In this document: one piece after another, positions 20,601-28,766 of the stretch
How positions within the stretch are numbered: position 1 is the first letter of the stretch
Layout: each line of letters starts with the position of its first letter
Origin: Yersinia rochesterensis
GTDB taxonomy: Bacteria; Pseudomonadota; Gammaproteobacteria; Enterobacterales; Enterobacteriaceae
Reading direction: 5' to 3'
Assembly: GCF_003600645.1 (NCBI RefSeq)
Contig: NZ_CP032482.1
Span: 3,224,001-3,288,000 of the forward strand
DNA length: 64,000 nucleotides
Position numbers and translations under genes: made by a program
Notes under the pieces: model-generated
What the model saw: only the letters and a program-made list of their open reading frames with translations
Databases searched by the model: none
What the model was told of the DNA's origin: nothing

Positions 20601-23402
20601 AAACAAGCGAATCAGTGTTCGACCAATAGCATCCGCCATTTGCCAGGCATGGTCGGCCAAAAAGACCAGCGAAAGGAATGTTTGGCTAGCGGCGCGTTTG
20701 GTATCGTCGAATAAAGAGCGAAAATGGTTACTAAGCCGAGTATTTGGGGCCGGCCACAAGGAGCATAAAATCGGCAAAAAAGCGGGTAAAGCGGTCAATA
20801 CGATGACCAACAGCACGCCGACCCACGCCGCGGGCATCGGTAGCATCCAACTGATCCCCAGCAACAGCAATGTGAAGGGCGCAACCAGCGAACGCCGCAG
20901 GTTATCAACCATTTTCCAGCGGCCCAACAGCGGAACACTTTTGCTGTCGGGGCTATGTTTGGTATTAGCGGGTGTGGTATTAGCGGATTTGATAATAGAT
21001 GACTTGATAATCCATGGCAGTAATTGCCAATCGCCCCGCGTCCAGCGATGTTGGCGTTTGCTGACCACGTCATAGCGTGCCGGAGATTCCTCAACCACTT
21101 CAATATCCGAGGCTAAGCCCGCCCGGGCAAAAATCCCCTCAAACAAGTCATGACTGAGCAAAGTATTATCCGGCACCCGGCCCAGCAATGACGCTTCAAA
21201 TGCATCAACATCATAAATACCTTTGCCGGTGTAAGAGCCTTCACCAAAGATATCCTGATAAACATCTGAAACCGCGGCGGCATAAGGATCCATCCCCCCC
21301 GGGCCGGAAAAAACCCATTGATACAATGAGCTACCCTTACCCATCGGCAATGCCAATGTCACTCGAGGCTGGAGAATACCGTAGCCATCAACCACCCGTT
21401 GTTGATCAGCACTAAAACGCGGCCGATTCAGCGGATGTGCCATTTTGCCAATCAAACGCAGTGCCGCATCGCGAGGAAGGCGGGTATCGGCATCCAGCGT
21501 AATGACATAGCGCACATCCGCGGGCACCTGTGGCTCACCGGCGGCGGTAGCAATAAATGAAGTATCTGTTGCTCCGCGTAACAGGCGGTTAAGCTCATGC
21601 AACTTACCCCGCTTGCGCTCCCAGCCCATCCAGCGATTTTCGCTTTCATTAAATATTCGCTGCCGGTAGAGCAGCAGGAAACGCGGGCCAGCCGGGCCGG
21701 GGCCATATTGTTGATTAAGCCGGGCTATGGCTTCATCAGCCAAGGCCAACAGTGGGCCGTCACTGGCCACCACTTGGGTGTCTGCATCAGCCCCATCCAG
21801 CAATAGGGCAAAAGTCAGAGAGCTGGTGGTGCCCGACAAATGATGAACTTCTAGTTGGTCAATTTGCTCCAGTAAATCTGCCTTACTGGTCAGCAATGTC
21901 GGCACCACCACCAAGGTACGCAACTCATCGGGTACGCCGTTGGTCAATTCCAACCCCGGCAAAATAGTGGCACCGAAGCTCCAGGTAATAACGCGATTTA
22001 TCAGCACAGTCGCCACTTCAGTGGCCGGAATAAAGCCAACGAAGGCCAATAACACCAGCCATCCGGTAGCCAAACCGGGGAAAGAGAGCGCCCACAGCGC
22101 CAATGCCAGTAATCCAGCCGTGACCAGTAAAATCGCCCCCATATAGCCGCCAACCCCGAGGCGGATGCTCAAGCGGCTAAACCACAATCGTATTGATGGG
22201 CTGAATCTGACCTGCTCTTCCAATTCACGCCGCCCAGCACTAATCAAGTGATAACCGGGATCGCGGCAGCGGTCGACGTTTTCAGGTTCTGCCGTAGCGG
22301 CGGCATTCTGCGCTGCTTGCAAAGCAAGGCGGGCAATCTCCAGTTCAGTGAAAGTCGAACCACGGCATAATTGTTCGATAGCACTGCGGTACAGATTGCG
22401 GGTTTGAAAATCCATGCTAGCAAAGGCGCTTCCCTGCCGTAAGCATTCGTCTACCAGACTGACACTCTCAAACAAATCAGCCCAATCAATATCCGAAATC
22501 AGCCGCATACTGGTTATCACATTTCGGACTGAAACGTTGGAAGCCCCTTGCCGTAATTGGGCATTCTGCACCACCTCACTGACCGTTACGCCTTGTAATT
22601 TCAGGCGATCCTCCAGCCATCCTAACGCGGGGGTGGTACGCGGATCTTGGTCTCTAAGCCGTTTTGCCAACTGAGATGCAAATTGCTCAGATAAAGGCTC
22701 CGTGGAGCGCATTGCAATATCGGACTCCAGCGCTAATCGGCTGTCTCCTGTTTTTAATAGCTTATTTGCCAGCACCTCAGCATCTGCACGCGCTTTACGC
22801 CCTTGTGTTATTTGATCGGCAAGGCGACGTAAGTTCTCTATCAGCACGATACGCAAAGTGATCGCGACCGCCCATAACTCACCGATGGTCAGCGGTTGAA
22901 CACGCTGATACGCCATAATAAAACGACATAAAGCATCGGGATCCAAGTGACTGTCAGTGTGCGCCACAAATGCCCAGGTAATCCCCAAAACACGCGGATA
23001 ACCGGCAAAGGGCCCATCGGCTAATTTCGGCAATTGACGGTAATAACCCGGCGGCAAATCATCGCGAATCTCGCGGATCTGTTCTTCGACCAGATGATAA
23101 TTATCCAGCAACCACTCTGCCGCAGGGACGACTGTGCGGCCCTTTTCCAACTCTGCGGCACTGGCCCGATACGCCGCCAACAAGGTATTGGCGTTATCAT
23201 CCAGACGGGCATGCAAAGTAGATACCCGTGGCGGGTGGGTAGTTATCGACTGAGCTTTGGCGAGGCTTTCAGCATGCTGCTCCAGCCTCTCCACACTGAA
23301 TAATTCTTCCCTAACCGGGGCAAAATCATGCCAAGGAGTGACTGTTGTTCGTGATCCCCACATGGGGCGCTGTCCAAGAATAGTCTTAAGAAATAATTTC
23401 AT
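14691..23402 (-). CDS. Cyclic beta-1,2-glucan synthase-like giant membrane enzyme (NdvB/Cgs type)
   Basis: 2903 residues, the size of rhizobial NdvB and Brucella Cgs (about 2830-2870). The predicted order is an N-terminal cytoplasmic region, membrane segments near 420-480, a glycosyltransferase domain with TLDADTRLP (Asp637/Asp639) and QHRW (784-787), more membrane segments to about 1070, a glycoamylase-like domain with MAHHQGM (near 1500), and two GH94-type regions, the last with GDWNDGM (2583-2589). Such enzymes make beta-1,2-glucan from UDP-glucose on a protein primer, cyclise it and release it for export to the periplasm. Two low-complexity insertions interrupt it, near 800-822 and 2034-2100 (the latter a heptapeptide repeat). 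GAAGGT precedes the ATG. Substrate and ring size are inferred from family. Confidence 0.88.
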   Translation of the reverse strand: MKLFLKTILGQRPMWGSRTTVTPWHDFAPVREELFSVERLEQHAESLAKAQSITTHPPRVSTLHARLDDNANTLLAAYRASAAELEKGRTVVPAAEWLLDNYHLVEEQIREIRDDLPPGYYRQLPKLADGPFAGYPRVLGITWAFVAHTDSHLDPDALCRFIMAYQRVQPLTIGELWAVAITLRIVLIENLRRLADQITQGRKARADAEVLANKLLKTGDSRLALESDIAMRSTEPLSEQFASQLAKRLRDQDPRTTPALGWLEDRLKLQGVTVSEVVQNAQLRQGASNVSVRNVITSMRLISDIDWADLFESVSLVDECLRQGSAFASMDFQTRNLYRSAIEQLCRGSTFTELEIARLALQAAQNAAATAEPENVDRCRDPGYHLISAGRRELEEQVRFSPSIRLWFSRLSIRLGVGGYMGAILLVTAGLLALALWALSFPGLATGWLVLLAFVGFIPATEVATVLINRVITWSFGATILPGLELTNGVPDELRTLVVVPTLLTSKADLLEQIDQLEVHHLSGTTSSLTFALLLDGADADTQVVASDGPLLALADEAIARLNQQYGPGPAGPRFLLLYRQRIFNESENRWMGWERKRGKLHELNRLLRGATDTSFIATAAGEPQVPADVRYVITLDADTRLPRDAALRLIGKMAHPLNRPRFSADQQRVVDGYGILQPRVTLALPMGKGSSLYQWVFSGPGGMDPYAAAVSDVYQDIFGEGSYTGKGIYDVDAFEASLLGRVPDNTLLSHDLFEGIFARAGLASDIEVVEESPARYDVVSKRQHRWTRGDWQLLPWIIKSSIIKSANTTPANTKHSPDSKSVPLLGRWKMVDNLRRSLVAPFTLLLLGISWMLPMPAAWVGVLLVIVLTALPAFLPILCSLWPAPNTRLSNHFRSLFDDTKRAASQTFLSLVFLADHAWQMADAIGRTLIRLFITHRNLLEWMTAAQSAGQPRPGLSGFYRHMAGGALFGMVMSVIAFISSPNAWPLILPFAVLWLFAPAIALWASRTYQVVQHNPITADDILELRLTARRTWRFFETFVTPDENMLPPDNFQEDPKPVVAHRTSPTNMGLYLLSTLVARDFGWAGTYRTLVRLETTFDTFHKLALFRGHFFNWYDTQDLRVLEPAYVSSVDSGNLAGHLIVLANTCEEWAAEPLAANGAKGLMDNLLLAKAAFRELPPGDDDFKRKLWAILAQIRMDLKHVGEAEMLPLTLKPLLAKASAMVHGVARPIDDNAFIDLSYWIETLIVAAAEHEYDQRLTQEMQEQVADRLLKLAAEARHMALAMDFAFLLDPERKLLSIGYSLVDNSLDPSCYDLLASEARLASLFAIAKGDVPTRHWFRLGRAATPIGKGAALISWSGSMFEYLMPSLVMRAPAGSLLDQTNQLVVERQQAYGRSLNIPWGISESAYNARDIEFTYQYSNFGVPGLGLKRGLSENTVIAPYATGLATMIDPHGALQNYERLAKMGALGRYGFYEALDFTRSRLPENQPVAIVRNYMAHHQGMTIVAIANTVQQGRMRNRFHREPMIQACELLLQERMPRNVAIAYPRTEEVLLSAVADNALPTMRRFHSSVIGAPVIGPPITHLLSNGRYAVMLTTAGAGYSRWLDVAVTRWREDATCDDYGSFIFLRDLRSGRSWSAGAQLAASDNAHREVIFGEDHAEFICRDGTLTSTMNVLISSEDDGEVRRVSLLNTGRRAREIELTSYAEMVLTAAAADNAHPAFAKMFVVTEFLPELGALIATRRPRTAQEPQVWAAHFMVADGLPVSVLQYETDRAKFIGRGNRVATSTAIQVGESLSNTLGTVLDPIFSLRQSLLVPAGKTVTVSFWTLIASSKEALLDSVDRHRDRSAYDRAKTLAWTQAQVQLRHLDIKAEEAADFQQLAAPILYADARFRSPSTTIMRGAGAQSMLWAQSISGDLPIVLLRIEDIEDIEQVRQLLRAHEYWRMKRLAVDLVIINERASSYVQDLQIAIETAVRSSQSRPRFGDELRQGSAYALRADLMSAETRALLYSVARVVLSARYGTLGNQLNHLLFALDKKVLPSNKKRFASDKKLFVSDKKTSLSDNRLIEKDKKTGFSLIKSANSPANSSLPLAKTLLPQPDNLEFFNGLGGFGQQGREYVTYLNDGENTPAPWINVISNQTFGFQVSATGSGYTWAENSRENQITPWLNDPVIDSSGECLYLRDEDSGLVWSPTAQPIRDGGTYIARHGHGYSRFEHQANGIGMALLQYVPLADPIKISRLTLHNMSDKPRRISVTAYAEWVLATSRGASGPFIITEMDESTGAMLARNPWSTAFPGRVSFADLNGQQNSWTADRSEFLGHYGNSAAPLSLLAKIPLSGATGAGFDPCSALQQTLELAAGEQVEVVWFIGQCDSVSDAQTLITRYRAANLDAVLTEVTDYWRTVLEAVQVKTPDRQMDIMLNGWLLYQTLACRVWARSAFYQASGAYGFRDQLQDGMALTFALPETTRHHLLRAAGRQFIEGDVQHWWLPHSGQGVRTRISDDRVWLSYATATYILASGDAAVLDEIVPFLEGPILHPGEHDAFFQPLVAQETASLFEHCAKGLDQCIELTGELGLPLMGTGDWNDGMNRVGEEGKGESVWLGWLLVATLKMFIPLAQERDPLRASQWQHHLTGLIAALEREAWDGDWYRRATFDNGSWLGSKECEECRIDSIAQSWAVLSGAADPQRAVQAMASLEQHLIRPDDGMALLFTPPFDKTPDDPGYIKGYPPGLRENGGQYSHAVMWVILAFAELGKGDKARDLFALLNPINHGDTPERIARYKVEPYVVAADVYSVAPHVGRGGWTWYTGSAGWMHRAGIEGILGIRREGQELVINPCIPASWPGFEATINLANTRYAIRVESPAQRCQGISSATLNGSPISYQLDGLRVALDGGEYELIIVL
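17178..17303 (-). repeat. Six in-frame 21-bp (heptapeptide) tandem repeats inside the glucan synthase gene
   Basis: Reading the reverse strand, six consecutive heptads follow the pattern x-x-S/x-D/N-K/N-K/R-x: FALDKKV, LPSNKKR, FASDKKL, FVSDKKT, SLSDNRL, IEKDKKT. The next seven residues, GFSLIKS, begin to leave the pattern. They sit at residues 2034-2075 between two domains. They keep frame and so lengthen a charged linker without breaking the enzyme. Confidence 0.8.
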
Positions 23403-23907
23403 AGGTACCTTCTGGTCCGGTGCTCATGCAATCTTATGGCGATCTACATAACAAAAAATCGGGGATAGCTGGATAAAAGCCTATCCAAACGAATTGCTCA
23501 GGTGAGCCGCCTGAGCGGTGCGAGCCGCGTGATATTGAGCAGGAAACGCCACTGCAGTAGAATGCTGTCAAAAATGCTGAGTGAAGATGGAAAACAAAAG
23601 GCTGACACGTAAAAATGTTCAGTCAAAAAAGAGGTAGGTAAAGACTGACAATACGCATGAAGATGCAAGAGCAATAAAACTGAAAAGTATTAATTATAGC
23701 CCAAAGAAAAAAACAGGGATGCGGGCATGAAATGAGGAAGAAAAAACAAACAGTTATAAACATAACCAGAAAGGAAATTGAAATACCTGCTGCCTGCCGA
23801 CAATAACACAAACAGCGGGTCATCACCCATATATCCGCATACTTCAAGCTAAATTTGCGTTGACCGCTTTCCTGTAACTCAAATTATTTAGGGTATAGTT
23901 TCAAAAA
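23403..23907. other. Intergenic region upstream of the glucan synthase gene
   Basis: 505 bp between ycgR (3' end) and the giant synthase gene, both reverse strand. It should hold the synthase promoter. Apart from a dispersed repeat copy at 23838-23897 nothing clear is seen; a 74-codon reverse ORF here is low complexity and lacks a supporting ribosome site. Confidence 0.5.
23838..23897. repeat. Dispersed intergenic repeat, copy A
   Basis: Starts CATACTTCAAGCT and ends CTCAAATTATTTAGGGTATA. A second copy with the same ends and a variable middle is at 59855-59910. The TACTTCAAG end resembles the terminal part of ERIC-type elements. It lies just downstream of ycgR. Confidence 0.7.
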
Positions 23908-24657
23908 CTAAATTCCATCCTGAAATTTTCGGGCTTTGGCGGTTTGTTGTTTTTCCAGTTCAAAAATAGCCCGTTGCAATCCTTTTTCTTGAATTGGGCT
24001 TAAGCGAGGGAATTTAAAACTCAAGCGCTGCACGGTGAGGGTTTCACCTTTGTTATTTACCACTTGTTTATCGATAGCTCGGATAAATTGCAAATCCAAT
24101 TTAAAAATACCAAAGCCACATAAATCAACTGACACATCACGCAAAATGCCGCACCCTTGAACCGGGAACTCGCTACCTTTAGCGGCATAAACCCCCATTC
24201 CTCCCAAAGAAACATCCGCTAATGTGTAAGAGAATTTACTGCCGTCGGCGAATTTCCCTGCACAATAATAAGCAGGCCATTGAGGAATACTTACCCGGAA
24301 ATATTCCCGACGTTGAATAAAGTAAAGGCTTTCAGGAATGAAAGTGCTGAAAGCGGGTAAAGATAAATACGTTATTTCTTTCAGTGGATTGCAGGTAAAT
24401 TCAATTTTAGCACCGGTAGGCTCTGCAATAATTTTCAGTTGGCTAGCAGCCAGTGCTGCGATGTTCTCATGACTGACACTGCCAAAATCAAAAATAAATT
24501 GATCCGAGTCAGGAAGCACATCCAGAATGCGGCTAATGAATTGCCCACGGGCATGAGTGACCATCACTGCGGTATCGTTCTTCTTTAGATCACGAAGAAT
24601 TGCACAGATTGCTAATTTATTGGTTTTTACAAAGTTCTCTTTAGACGTTTCGCTCAC
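23908..24657 (-). CDS. ycgR: Cyclic di-GMP-binding flagellar brake protein YcgR
   Basis: 249 residues, like E. coli YcgR (244). N-terminal YcgR domain (about 1-110) followed by a PilZ domain carrying both c-di-GMP motifs: RxxxR at 117-121 (RREYFR region) and D-x-S-x-x-G at 148-153 (DVSLGG). When loaded with c-di-GMP it binds the flagellar motor and curbs swimming. The end (ERG-like KGLQRAIFELEKQQ) is also conserved. A near-consensus FliA promoter lies 76 bp upstream, placing it in the class III flagellar regulon. Confidence 0.93.
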   Translation of the reverse strand: MSETSKENFVKTNKLAICAILRDLKKNDTAVMVTHARGQFISRILDVLPDSDQFIFDFGSVSHENIAALAASQLKIIAEPTGAKIEFTCNPLKEITYLSLPAFSTFIPESLYFIQRREYFRVSIPQWPAYYCAGKFADGSKFSYTLADVSLGGMGVYAAKGSEFPVQGCGILRDVSVDLCGFGIFKLDLQFIRAIDKQVVNNKGETLTVQRLSFKFPRLSPIQEKGLQRAIFELEKQQTAKARKFQDGI

Positions 24658-24732
24658 CTGCCATTCCCCATCTTTAATTTATTGCTCTGGCTAACTAGAT
24701 TATGATTAAAAGCATATAAATATCAGACATTA

Positions 24733-24759
24733 GTATCGGCAGATTGCGGAAATACTTTA
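24733..24759 (-). promoter_or_regulatory. FliA (sigma-28) promoter of ycgR
   Basis: Reverse strand TAAAGTAT-N11-GCCGATAC, against the consensus TAAAGTTT-N11-GCCGATAA: spacing is exact, and the -35 and -10 each differ at one of eight positions. It lies about 76 bp upstream of the ycgR start and explains flagellar co-regulation. Confidence 0.88.
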
Positions 24760-24812
24760 ATGAGTATTTTATAAAACGTGAATCCCTGGTGTTGGTCTCA
24801 CGCGGATTTGGC

Positions 24813-24846
24813 ACACCGTTACAATCCCAATAGACCATAACGGTGT
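24813..24846 (-). terminator. Hairpin after the 6-phospho-alpha-glucosidase gene
   Basis: Perfect 9-bp stem ACACCGTTA / TAACGGTGT starting 10 bp beyond the stop codon at 24857. There is no strong T-tract, so it may act as a transcript-end stabiliser rather than an intrinsic terminator. Confidence 0.5.
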
Positions 24847-24856
24847 TTAGTCATGG

Positions 24857-26179
<1,323 letters not shown>

Positions 26180-26190
26180 CTAAAAACTCC

Positions 26191-27735
26191 TTAATTCATC
26201 AACTCTGCAAATTGTTCATAAATATGCGTTACATTGTTGCCAACAATTACCTGTACATCATTACCATTTTTATAAACCTCAATCGCGGAATAGGCTTTGA
26301 ATGCTGTACTTGGTTGAACACGACTCATGTCTTTTACAACTAATCTTAAACGGGTAAAGCAGTGGGTATAGCTGGCAATATTGTCTTTCCCACCTGCAGC
26401 TTCTAAATAAGCACTGGCGCGCTGTTGGAACTCATCACCCTGACTTTCGCCTTTCTGCTTGTAATCTTGTTTTGAATAAAGCTTGAGATCACTGTCTTCA
26501 CGGCCCAATGTTTTGAAATTAAATTTGAGAATCAAAACACGGAATATCAGGAAGTAGACGCCACTGAAAATAACACCAACAATAATTTGAGTTATCATGA
26601 CATTGGCATGGTGACTGAACATCGGTATCCAGTTTTGTGTCGCCCACTCGAGTATTCCAGAACCAAAGTTCCCCACGACACCTAAGCTATACATCACGAC
26701 GGTCATGGTGGCTGAAAGCATGGCATGCACCACAAATAGCGCCGGAGCAATAAACAGGAAGGTAAAGTCCAGCGGTTCAGTAATACCAATAAACATGCTG
26801 GTAATTGTTGCCGGAATTAGCAAGCCCGCAACTTTGGCTTTATTTTCCGGCTTTGCCGTGCTGTATATCGCCAACGCCATTCCTAAACCACCAAATACCG
26901 CACCATTACCCTGCATAGCAAAACCACCTGCTGGGAACAGCTGTTTTAAAGGTTCAGTAGATTGGCTGAATTCTTGTAAATGCGTGAGCCAATACAGGGT
27001 AGTACCACCGGGCACAGCAACATCCGTATATTGGAAAGGGCTATAAACAAAGTGATGAAGACCAGTAGGTAGTAAAATTTTTTCCAGGAAGATATAACAC
27101 CAGATACCAAAGTTACCGGCATGCAAAATAAAACCTTGCAATGAAATCATGCCTAACTGCACTTTTGGCCACAGCATTAATGTTATAAAAGCCAGCGGTA
27201 ACATAACAATAAAACCAAGAATATTAACGAAAGCTGCGCCTTGGAAGATACTGATATAGTCAGGTAATTTGGTTGAGTAATAACGGTTATGAATCCAGGT
27301 AACCAAACTGCCACACAAAATTGCGCCAATCACACTGGTATCCAGTGTTTTAATACCGCCAATCATCGCCAGACCGCTGGTGCCACCTGTTTCTTGTGCA
27401 AAATTAACACCCCAATGTGCGCCCCAAACTTCACACATTGCCCCGAGAAAAGCATTGAAGGTCAGATAGGTAATTAAAGAAACCAAACAGGCTGACGCTG
27501 GCGCTTTATTTGCTAATTTAATAGGTAAGCCAACAGCGAATAACAATCCCATATTGTTAAATACAGTCCAGCCACCGGATTCAATGATTTTTAATAATTG
27601 GAAAAATAAACCATCTGGACTGGCAAAGGTTGGATTTTGCAGCACCAAAGATAGCCCGACTATCATCCCAGCAAAAGGAAAGAGTAGCACCGCACCGAGC
27701 ATTGCCCCGCCAAACCGATTAAACGAACTTAACAT
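26191..27735 (-). CDS. PTS alpha-glucoside transporter, fused IIC-IIB subunits
   Basis: 514 residues. An N-terminal IIC membrane domain (about 1-400, roughly ten hydrophobic segments, with the GITEPLDFTFLFIAP substrate-region motif of the glucose superfamily) is joined by a linker to a C-terminal IIB domain. The phospho-acceptor is Cys459 in HCFTRLRL. No IIA domain is present, so phosphate should come from a glucose-type IIA such as Crr. It resembles AglA/GlvCB-type permeases; maltose, isomaltose or sucrose isomers are likely substrates. It is the first gene of a two-gene operon with the GH4 enzyme. Confidence 0.92.
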   Translation of the reverse strand: MLSSFNRFGGAMLGAVLLFPFAGMIVGLSLVLQNPTFASPDGLFFQLLKIIESGGWTVFNNMGLLFAVGLPIKLANKAPASACLVSLITYLTFNAFLGAMCEVWGAHWGVNFAQETGGTSGLAMIGGIKTLDTSVIGAILCGSLVTWIHNRYYSTKLPDYISIFQGAAFVNILGFIVMLPLAFITLMLWPKVQLGMISLQGFILHAGNFGIWCYIFLEKILLPTGLHHFVYSPFQYTDVAVPGGTTLYWLTHLQEFSQSTEPLKQLFPAGGFAMQGNGAVFGGLGMALAIYSTAKPENKAKVAGLLIPATITSMFIGITEPLDFTFLFIAPALFVVHAMLSATMTVVMYSLGVVGNFGSGILEWATQNWIPMFSHHANVMITQIIVGVIFSGVYFLIFRVLILKFNFKTLGREDSDLKLYSKQDYKQKGESQGDEFQQRASAYLEAAGGKDNIASYTHCFTRLRLVVKDMSRVQPSTAFKAYSAIEVYKNGNDVQVIVGNNVTHIYEQFAELMN

Positions 27736-27863
27736 GACAGCGTCCCTCTTGAGTGTGAACAGTCATCACTCTATGGAATAGGAAGGTTATGATTTGGCGA
27801 TTGATAAAAATATGTGACCAATATTGCATTAAATCGTTAGTCGCACTTGTATATTATTTTCTT

Positions 27864-27886
27864 AAAAGTTAGACGTTTTAACTTTT
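27864..27886. promoter_or_regulatory. Inverted repeat between the PTS operon and its divergent regulator
   Basis: AAAAGTTA-N7-TAACTTTT, perfect 8-bp arms, in the 238-bp gap between divergent starts. It is a candidate operator for the GntR protein encoded beside it, or for another regulator of the alpha-glucoside genes. The assignment is positional. Confidence 0.45.
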
Positions 27887-27973
27887 TTTCATACCGATTG
27901 AGTTTTACTGATTAATTATTAGTATGTTATGAAAATACTTGTGATGAACATCTCCATCCAAATAGGTATAAAA

Positions 27974-28684
27974 ATGGTATATAAAAATCTAGTTACCAAT
28001 ATTCGAAAGTTAATAAATCATCAAGATGTTTCTGTGGGTGATTGCTTACCCTCTGAAATTAAGTTAGCTGAACGTTTTTCTGTATCACGAATGACTGTCA
28101 GAAAAGCATTGGATGTTTTAATTCAGGATGGTTTATTAGAGCGCCAGCAGGGTCGAGGCACTTTTATTATCGGGAAAGATCTTAAACACGACAATAATCA
28201 TCTGAACAGTTTTACTGAACATATGAAAATGCTTGGCAAGACACCTCACACAGAAGTGTCTGAATTCAAAATCATTAGGGCTCCACAGGCTATAGCCAGT
28301 CAGTTAAATATCCAACAAGATGACAAAACCTATTATATCAAGAGATTACGCTATGCGGATAAACAGATTATTCAAATAGAAGAAAGTTATCTACCTGTCA
28401 TTCTGATGCCGGATTTAACCTACCATCATCTTGAATCGTCAAAATATGACTTTATTGAAAAACAGGCTAATTATCAGATTGAGGGTTGCCGACAAACATT
28501 CTTACCCATTGTTGCCAACCAGGAGTTCGCTCTACAACTCCATTGCGACCCACGAACCCTATTAATGCAATTATTGGCCGTGTCTAATACTACTGATGGG
28601 GTGATTGTGGATTTTTCGGTGATTACCTTTAATCCGGCTGATTATAAAATCAGTTATTACCTCAAGCGCCATACGTTAGATTAA
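27974..28684 (+). CDS. GntR/HutC-family transcriptional regulator of the alpha-glucoside operon
   Basis: 236 residues from the ATG at 27974. The N-terminal winged HTH of the GntR class has LPSEIKLAERFSVSRMTVRKALDVLIQDGLLERQQGRGTF. The C-terminal UTRA ligand domain (about 85-230) has YYIKRLRYADKQIIQIEESYLP. HutC/YvoA members sense sugar phosphates, so the likely effector is a phosphorylated alpha-glucoside. The open frame extends to 27929, but MVYKNLVTNIRKLI is the expected start and has AGGTAT before it. Divergent placement from the PTS genes argues for a local regulator. Confidence 0.85.
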   Translation: MVYKNLVTNIRKLINHQDVSVGDCLPSEIKLAERFSVSRMTVRKALDVLIQDGLLERQQGRGTFIIGKDLKHDNNHLNSFTEHMKMLGKTPHTEVSEFKIIRAPQAIASQLNIQQDDKTYYIKRLRYADKQIIQIEESYLPVILMPDLTYHHLESSKYDFIEKQANYQIEGCRQTFLPIVANQEFALQLHCDPRTLLMQLLAVSNTTDGVIVDFSVITFNPADYKISYYLKRHTLD

Positions 28685-28766
28685 ATATAAAGTAAGTGCA
28701 CTAACCCATAGATTGGTAGATTAATGCACTCAGTGTTATATTGACCTAATGATATTGCTTATCATC

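Noticed and set aside
23623..23847. Reverse ORF of 74 codons rich in Cys, Phe and Ile
   Set aside because: AT-rich intergenic sequence that gives hydrophobic residues by chance; overlaps the dispersed repeat.
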